Assembly (NCBI GenBank): GCA_015680685.1
Contig: MNCI01034627.1
Coordinates: 1,021,193 to 1,070,792, forward strand
Source of the DNA: Gnetum montanum
Lineage: Eukaryota; Streptophyta; Gnetopsida; Gnetales; Gnetaceae
DNA: 49,600 nucleotides
Reading direction: 5' to 3'
Positions 44,457 through 49,600 of the stretch are shown one piece after another. Every line of letters begins with the position of its first letter. Position 1 is the stretch's first letter. A program made the position numbers and the translations under genes. Below the pieces are notes generated by a model. The model worked only from the letters and a program-made list of their open reading frames with translations, ran no database searches and was not told the origin of the DNA.

Positions 44457-45281
44457 TTATGAATTTATAGATTTGACAGCTATGTCATCTACGTAGTCGT
44501 TCAATCTCCCTAAGAGGTAATCGCTAAAGATGTATGTCATGGCTTGTTGATACGTTGCTCCAGCATTTTTTAGTCTGAAGGACATCATAGTGTAATAGAA
44601 AGTCCCCCAGGGCATCATGAATTTTGTGGTCAGTTGATGCTCTGGGTTAATACAAATATGATTATAATTTGAAAAACCATCCATAAAGGATAGAAGCGCA
44701 TGACCAGCTATTGTGTCGATCAATTGATTGATACTCGGTAATGGGAAGTTGTCCTTAATCGTGGCTTTGTTCAGATCTTGGAAGTATATGAAAATGTGTA
44801 TTCCTCTTGTTTTCTTAGAGACCACTACGATGTTTGACACCCAGTCCGAGTAATTGACCGTGCGGATGAAACCAACCTGATACAGCTTGCTGATTTCGTT
44901 ACGCACTGCTAGCACAATTTTAGGCTTAATCTTTCGTGCCTTCTATCTACTTGCTTTGATGCATGGGTCTAAAACTATGTTATGCTGTATTAATCTCGGG
45001 TCTAATCCCAACATGTCTTCGTATGACCATGCAAATACAGCAGCATTGTTTTGGAGCACTTGCATTATGCCACTTTGCGTTTGTTGGTCCAGGAAGGAAC
45101 TAACCCTAAGATTCTTACTTTCAACTTTGTGCGTAACCATAGGGATCTTGTTGAGAGGGTCCTCGGTCACATCACCAGCCTCTAGGTTTAGAGTTCGGGC
45201 CAGATGTTTTGGCCAGTCTAGGGATATTTCCGATATTGCTATGGTTGCATCACAAAGGGAAGGGTTTGTTCCTATTAGCAT
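44457..45281 (-). pseudogene. Element D reverse transcriptase
   Basis: 44943-45281 is the N-terminal part (LARTLNLEAGDVTEDPL, AVFAWSYEDMLGLDPRLIQ) and ends at a TAG. 44457-44915 is the core with FPLPSINQLID, FMDGFSNYNH, PWGTFYYTMMSF and the catalytic YVDD (about 44490). A short gap joins it to the frame ending at 44357. Apart from the stops the active-site motif is intact. Confidence 0.87.
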
Positions 45282-45690
45282 GTGATTGAGCTATCTAATG
45301 GTTTCCCCATATAGGCCTGCTAAGGCAAGGGGTGCGAATAAAGCTGCATCCATTTGCAAATTGCCCTATATAACTGCCAAAAATAGAAGTTGTTACATTG
45401 TTTTCTGCCAATCTGTTGAAATGATAAAATTTTACTTCTTTTGCGTTAGAGTTGCGTATTAGAAAAGCTTCCAGTTTAAGGTCTTAGTGGACCGTTACAA
45501 ATATGCACTGTCTATGAGAAGATGGCAAGAAGATGAAAGATGTAACGTGGTGTGTCTAGCGTACCGGAGTAAGGAATTTAAATTTTTGTACAGACCATAG
45601 TTAATGTTGGCTAGATTACGAGGTGATAAGCTATGGATTAGTTTAGGGTCATTTCAGACTGCAGTTTATACGATATCTACGAAATTAATT
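45282..45690 (-). other. Element D: region upstream of RT with repeat block
   Basis: 45465-45665 has spaced CCAGTTTAAGGTCTTAGTGGACC and TTAGTTTAGGGTCATTTCAGACTG units. 45282-45464 on the sense strand holds acceptor-like ATGCAG|CT (about 45347) ahead of a frame that joins RT. No other gene. Confidence 0.6.
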
Positions 45691-45784
45691 CCCTGATCTT
45701 TGCGTTTCATGTCATACTGACACTGGCATTTCAGAAAATTTTTGCATCGATCAGGCATAAAAATTAGTTAGTTTCAAGAAATTT

Positions 45785-45797
45785 CATTTATAAACAG
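45785..45797 (+). promoter_or_regulatory. TATA-like box of the antisense gene in D
   Basis: CATTTATAAACAG on the plus strand, about 120 bp before the ATG at 45914. Confidence 0.4.
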
Positions 45798-45913
45798 CAG
45801 TTCATGCTCAAAGCAGGCCATAGATATCGCAAATTTGAATCTAGCTACAGCAGAAAGGGAGCGGAAGTGACTCATAAACAGATGATTTCACAAAGATTTT
45901 CCCAATTGCAGCT

Positions 45914-46032
45914 ATGGCACCAAAGGTCAGAGGAAAGAATGCCAAATTGGTGAGGATTGACGAAGTGTAGGAGATTCTGCAGCAAGGTTTGCAGGCCAGA
46001 GTCAAGGCTCGGAAGGTTACTCTACTTAACTG
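45914..46032 (+). pseudogene. First exon of an antisense gene in D, cut by F
   Basis: ATG at 45914 opens a basic 39-codon exon (MAPKVRGKNAKLVRIDEV, then a TAG, then EILQQGLQARVKARK) ending in the strong donor CTG|GTAAGT, phase 2, like exon 1 of the B gene. It lies next to the pre-RT repeat block, on the strand opposite to D, exactly where B and E begin their antisense gene. Sequence similarity to the B exon is low (short, basic, Lys-rich start), so the call rests on position, phase and donor. Intron 1 is truncated at 46233 by F. Confidence 0.5.
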
Positions 46033-46233
46033 GTAAGTCGCCTTTCATCCTCTTGCACTATTATTATTTTTGTTATAGCATTGTAGTCATATTTATTTTG
46101 AATGCATGTTACGTTGGGCATTAATATCTGTTTACGCAGACTAAGCTATTGTAGTTTGTTGCATTACCTTTGTCTTCTCTATTGGAGACAAACCTTGTGT
46201 TGTCATGAGGGTTTAGGTAACATTGAGCAATAC
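46033..46233 (+). other. Truncated intron 1 of the D antisense gene
   Basis: Begins GTAAGTCGCC; AT-rich, no reading frame supported. It ends at F. The last five bases (AATAC, 46229-46233) would be the left target duplication of F; the right copy is outside the window. Confidence 0.45.
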
Positions 46234-47744
46234 TGTACCACCTGAAATCGTCGGTCCCCAGCTGGAAGGGAAAACAGAGACCACGGGATCGCAGGACGGG
46301 CATAGATGACCCTGCCTTCGCCCGAGGGCATGCTGGAATGCACGAAGGTAGGGTACCTTGGGTGGTCCGCATGCGGATCAGAAAAGGATTTCCCCGAGCA
46401 TCACCGAAGTGTTATACGCCGGGTTATGCGTAAACAGCGTAGCGGGTGTAAAACAGAGCGAAGAGTGTGAACAGGGCGTAAACAAAATGCAACCGGCGTA
46501 ATCAGCGTAAACAGAGCAGGCAGCGTAAAGCGTAAACAAAAATGTGCACGGCGTAATGGCGTAAACTAAGTGTATACAGCGTAAATAGTGTGAACAGGGC
46601 GTAGGCAGCGTAAAGCGTAAATAGGGGGGGTTTACAGCGTAAACAGTGTAAACAGGGCGCAGATAGCGTAAACAGAGCGTAAAGCGTAAACAAGGTTTAA
46701 ACAGGGTGTAAAGCGTAAACAACACAAACAGAGCGTAGGCAGTGTAAAGTGTAAGTGCAGCCTAAGCGTAAGCGAGTGTAAGCAGCGTAAACAAGTTTAA
46801 ACACCGTAGACAAATGTAAACAGCGTAAATAATGTGAGCGTCAACAGAATGTAAACTGTAACAATGACGCTATAAGAAAATAGTTTTCGAGGTACCGGTC
46901 TTAACGCAGTTGTGCGTGTACACAAGGCGGACGTAAAGCCCCGGTGGGTGCAGGGAGGCGGCTGGTTCGCACGGTAGGCGGAGTGTAGAGACTGTGCTCA
47001 ACGTACAGGATTTCCAGCGTATGAGGGTTTCAAGCTCTGGTTTTACAGCGTAATTGCTCTCGGTCTGCTCTGGTAAATTTTTGCCGACCTCTAAAAATGC
47101 GGAAAACTGGGCCGTTTATAGGGGAAGGGTTACTGGGAAAATTGGGTCAGGAGACACGTGGCGTGTCGACTGGGCGTGTACATTTTAGAAACATGGTATA
47201 CGCTGGGCGTATACACTACATCAGGCTGGTGTATACATTGGGCGTATACGTCGGACTTGCCAGACGTGTGAACTTGGGTGGACGCTGGGCGTATACGCTG
47301 GGGCGTACATGCTGATGGATGTTGGGCATATACGCTGGGGCGTACACGCTGATGGATGCTGGTGTATACGCTGAAGGATGCTGGAGTATACGCTGGGGCG
47401 TATACGCTGATGGATGCTGGCGTATACGCTGATGGATGCTGGCCGCTGACTTGCTTCAATTCTTACTCCTGTTGCACCTGCTGAGCGTACATGTGAGGCG
47501 TGTATGCTGGGCGTCTGGCGTATACGCTGGGCGTAGACGCTGGGCATCTACGCTGGGCGTAGACACTGGGCATCTACGCTGGGCGTAGACGCTGGCACAA
47601 CATTTGGTAGAAACCGAGTGTTTCAGTCCTCAAAATTACCATGTGTGACTCCAAATGTAGCCGACGCCGTCTGAGGATCACAGGAATCTGCTTCTTGTTG
47701 GACAAGTGCCAAACTCGAGATTTGTTTTTTTTTGTAGTGTTTCA
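46234..47744 (-). repeat. 3' LTR of element F (1511 bp)
   Basis: Sense start TGAAACACTACAAAAAAAAA (47744), end ...GGTGGTACAG/TA at 46234. U3 (47190-47600) is an array of GCGTATACGCTGG and GGGCGTAGACGCTGG words. A TATA box CCCCTATAAACGGC lies at 47111-47124 (minus). 46425-46870 is filled with AGCGTAAACAG words, an expansion compared with B. The pre-end block (46234-46405) includes the palindrome TCCGCATGCGGA. Confidence 0.88.
46425..46870. repeat. AGCGTAAACA word array, R/U5 region of LTR F
   Basis: More than 20 copies by eye of (A)GCGTAAAC or one-base variants at irregular short spacing. It lies downstream of the TATA box, so it would be in the RNA. B has a shorter version (8420-8510 and 20465-20550). 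Confidence 0.85.
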
Positions 47745-47815
47745 TTGGCCTCTCTTTGTTGATGCTTGGAGGAATCGACCCGAGAAGCGTCGACAAAGAA
47801 GCACAAAACACCACA
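47732..47815 (-). other. PPT/LTR-start hairpin of F
   Basis: Sense TTCTTTGTCGACGC pairs with GCATCAACAAAGAGA; the outer arms TGTGGTGTTTTG and CAATGAAACACTAC are also partly complementary. The polypurine tract is 47745-47761. Confidence 0.72.
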
Positions 47816-48814
47816 GGCAACTTGATAAAAGCTTTGTCCCTTGCAACTTGACTAAACGTCATCGTACCGTGTTTAGTAGTGTATGGGATTGAAAAAGGTG
47901 AGATTGGTAGCTGGTATGAGAGAAGGGATTGTGGGGATTAGTGATTGTGAGGGATCATGCTGGGAAATGGGATGCTCAGGTGTGCGGCATGCTAGTCCTC
48001 ATCGATAGCCATTGTTTGGCAGACTTGGAAGTCATGCATGCGATGTGCATCGTTTGGCGGAACAGTGCTCTTGGTTAGTTTTCAAGAGCACTTGTTGTCG
48101 ATGCCAAAGCCATGGGATGATGTTTTGTATTCTTTGGAAGAACAGGGCCCGTGTTTAATGTTTAAGGGGGACCTATTGATGGGTAGCCAAAGCCATGCAA
48201 CTGGATGCTTCTTGACCGTTTTGGGATATGAGTACTTGGTTTTGAGACAACTGCCATCCTTCCTGGAGACTTATATGGGAAGCGCCGAGGGTCTCGTTTT
48301 TTTTTTTTTTGCAAAGATTGCTCTTGTAATCACGTGTGAATATTGTGTTTTGTGTGTTGCAAATGCTGTAATGTTTTACAGTGTGTGATAGTTTGGTGAA
48401 CATATGGTTAATTTTCGAGGAATGAGAATGTACGGGTTAACGGTTTGATTCAGTCTTGCCAAGTGGATTAATGGACATTGCTTCATCTTGCTACCTATGA
48501 TGAAATGCACTCTCTTATGAGCACTTCTGGGCGTCATCCTGCAAACATAACTCCAAGGAGACAAGAAAACCATGAGTGAATAAATGAGCTTAGATTTAAA
48601 CAGCTGCAGGCGAAAAAAAATATTAGGGGCGATTCTGAGCTCTGAGTACGCATATCGACGATGTTGATGAGATTGTGTGCCAATGAGGGATGCAATGATT
48701 CTGACAAATGAATATGGCTGTGGNAACGATGTTGATGAGATTGTGTGCCAATGAGGGATGCAATGATTCTGACAAATGAATATGGCTGTGGAGTGAAGGG
48801 TTGGAGACGAACAG
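47816..48814 (-). other. Element F 3' region
   Basis: Matches A and C reversed. The acceptor-like block and short ATG-led frame (MTPRSAHKRVHFII) are at about 48480-48570. A 66-bp segment is duplicated at 48658-48723 and 48726-48791 around a single N (48724), probably an assembly join. No other gene. Confidence 0.7.
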
Positions 48815-49160
48815 TTTACAGTCTTGACAGACTATCATGGGTTGGTTTTATGTCATAACCCATTGGACATTGCCCGTTTAGCGTCGTGGTGGACGGTACG
48901 TTGCCAGTTTCGATTCTTAGTGGACCATGCAGAGGCAGGCTAGTTTATAGTCTTAGTGGACTGTGTGGGGTACCAGTTTATTGTCATAATACCAGGACCA
49001 TGGTGGTGTTATTTTTAAGTCTTAACCCAAGACTGATCTGTGGTATCAGTTTATAGTCATAATCCAGGACTTATCTGTGGTATCAGTTTATAGTCATGAT
49101 TCCAGGACTTATCTATGGTATCAGTTTATAATCATGATTCCAGGACTTAAACTTACCTGA
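48815..49160 (-). repeat. Tandem repeat block after integrase, element F
   Basis: Reverse-oriented units; the last three (49040-49150) are close copies of ATCAGTTTATAGTCATGATT then CCAGGACTTATCTGTGGT, the reverse complement of the element A unit. Confidence 0.88.
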
Positions 49161-49189
49161 GCTCAAATTTATGTATAGAACAGTTTCAG

Positions 49190-49600
49190 GAATAAGTGAT
49201 TGGTTGGATTTGCAAACTCTTTTCCATCCATGTCAGCTAGCTTGAAAGCTCCATTGTCGAATGCTTTGATGACCAAGTAAGGCCCTTCCCAGTTGACTGA
49301 GAATTTATCTGGGTGTTCACGAACAGCCTTAAGCACGAGGTCTCCTTCTTTGATGGGGCGCTTACGAATGTCATGCCGATGTCGTTGCCATTGTTGTTTT
49401 TAGTACCATTCGATCTGGTCGACTGCGCGTATGCACTCCTCCTCCACCGAGTCCAGGTCAATGATGCGTAGATCATTGTTTTGCTTGTCGTCGAGAAGTT
49501 CGGAAAGCGTGATCCTTAGAGATGGTACCTGTAATTCCAAAGGTAAAACAGCTTCTGAACCGTAAACAAGACTGTACGGAGTTTTACCTGTCGAAGTCCG
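49190..49600 (-). pseudogene. Element F integrase C-terminus (runs off window)
   Basis: On the minus strand the frame reads TGKTPYSLVYGSEAV at the window end, then DLDSVEEECIRAVDQIEWY, a TAG-type stop near 49400, and NWEGPYLVIKAFDNGAFKL to about 49220. These are the usual integrase C-terminal blocks shared with A and C. The catalytic core is beyond the window. Confidence 0.8.

Larger units (their letters stand above)
38809..46233 (-). mobile_element. Element D: Tat-type element of the T subfamily
   Basis: Sense order right to left: first exon of an antisense gene (45914-46032, plus strand), tandem repeats (45690-45465), pol (45281-41880), tandem repeats (41860-41525), long 3' region, polypurine tract and 3' LTR (40305-38809). 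F cuts it at 46233; the rest lies beyond the window. It inserted into E gag at 38808. Its pol is the best preserved in the window. Confidence 0.85.
46234..49600 (-). mobile_element. Element F: Tat-type element, 3' end
   Basis: 3' LTR (47744-46234), hairpin and polypurine tract, 3' region, tandem repeats (49150-48815) and the integrase C-terminus running off the window. Closest in LTR organisation to B. It inserted into D. Confidence 0.87.

Noticed and set aside
46378-46725. Minus-strand frames rich in Leu, Tyr and Thr (and similar YTPS-rich frames at 8781-9382, 20952-21490, 47130-47547)
   Set aside because: They are translations of the GCGTAAAC and GCGTATACGC word arrays in LTRs, not proteins.

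Overview
This window is plant nuclear DNA made almost entirely of nested LTR retrotransposons of the Ty3/gypsy superfamily. The pol order RT, gypsy RNase H, second (archaeal-type) RNase H, integrase is the signature of the plant Tat lineage (relatives of Ogre, Retand and Grande). Density and nesting suggest a large, repeat-rich land-plant genome; the species cannot be told from the sequence. I see no intact host gene, rRNA, tRNA or CRISPR array.

Layout (my letters). A (+): 1-6551, pol remnant, tandem repeats, 3' LTR. T (+): 6552-8225 and 21569-22184, 3' end and LTR of a second LTR subfamily, split by B. B (-): 8226-21563, a complete element with both LTRs and a perfect 5-bp target duplication (GTAAG). 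C (+): 22185-27723, pol remnant and 3' LTR. E (-): 27724-38808, gag end, protease, antisense gene and pol; its LTRs are outside the window. D (-): 38809-46233, 3' LTR, pol and the first exon of an antisense gene. F (-): 46234-49600, 3' LTR and integrase end. Order of insertion from the boundaries: E is deepest; C and D entered E; T entered C; A and B entered T; F entered D. All coding regions carry stops or frameshifts; many stops look like C-to-T decay.

The most interesting system is an eight-exon gene carried antisense inside these elements (10496-14798 in B, 32550-36945 in E, first exon at 45914-46032 in D). It has a TATA box, conserved intron positions and phases, and a stop-terminated last exon. 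Exons 2-3 resemble an FCP1-like HAD phosphatase whose catalytic Asp residues are replaced; exon 4 is a second domain of unknown function; then come acidic and helical C-terminal exons. In E and D it lies between protease and RT, where Ogre elements are known to have a spliced intron, so it may sit inside a sense-strand intron. Blocks of imperfect tandem repeats with a common core (AGTTTA...GTC...) lie at each module boundary: gag-PR / antisense gene / pol / 3' region. Element B lacks pol exactly between two such blocks, giving a gag-PR plus antisense-gene non-autonomous element.

The LTRs have recognisable parts: start TGAAACA, end near GGTACA, a polypurine tract inside a long hairpin at the PPT/U3 junction, subfamily-specific short-word arrays upstream of the TATA box (for example the palindrome GCGTATACGC in B and F), and in A, B, C and F a conserved structured block just before the LTR end. 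Two single-N positions are flanked by near-identical copies of the adjoining sequence and look like assembly joins.
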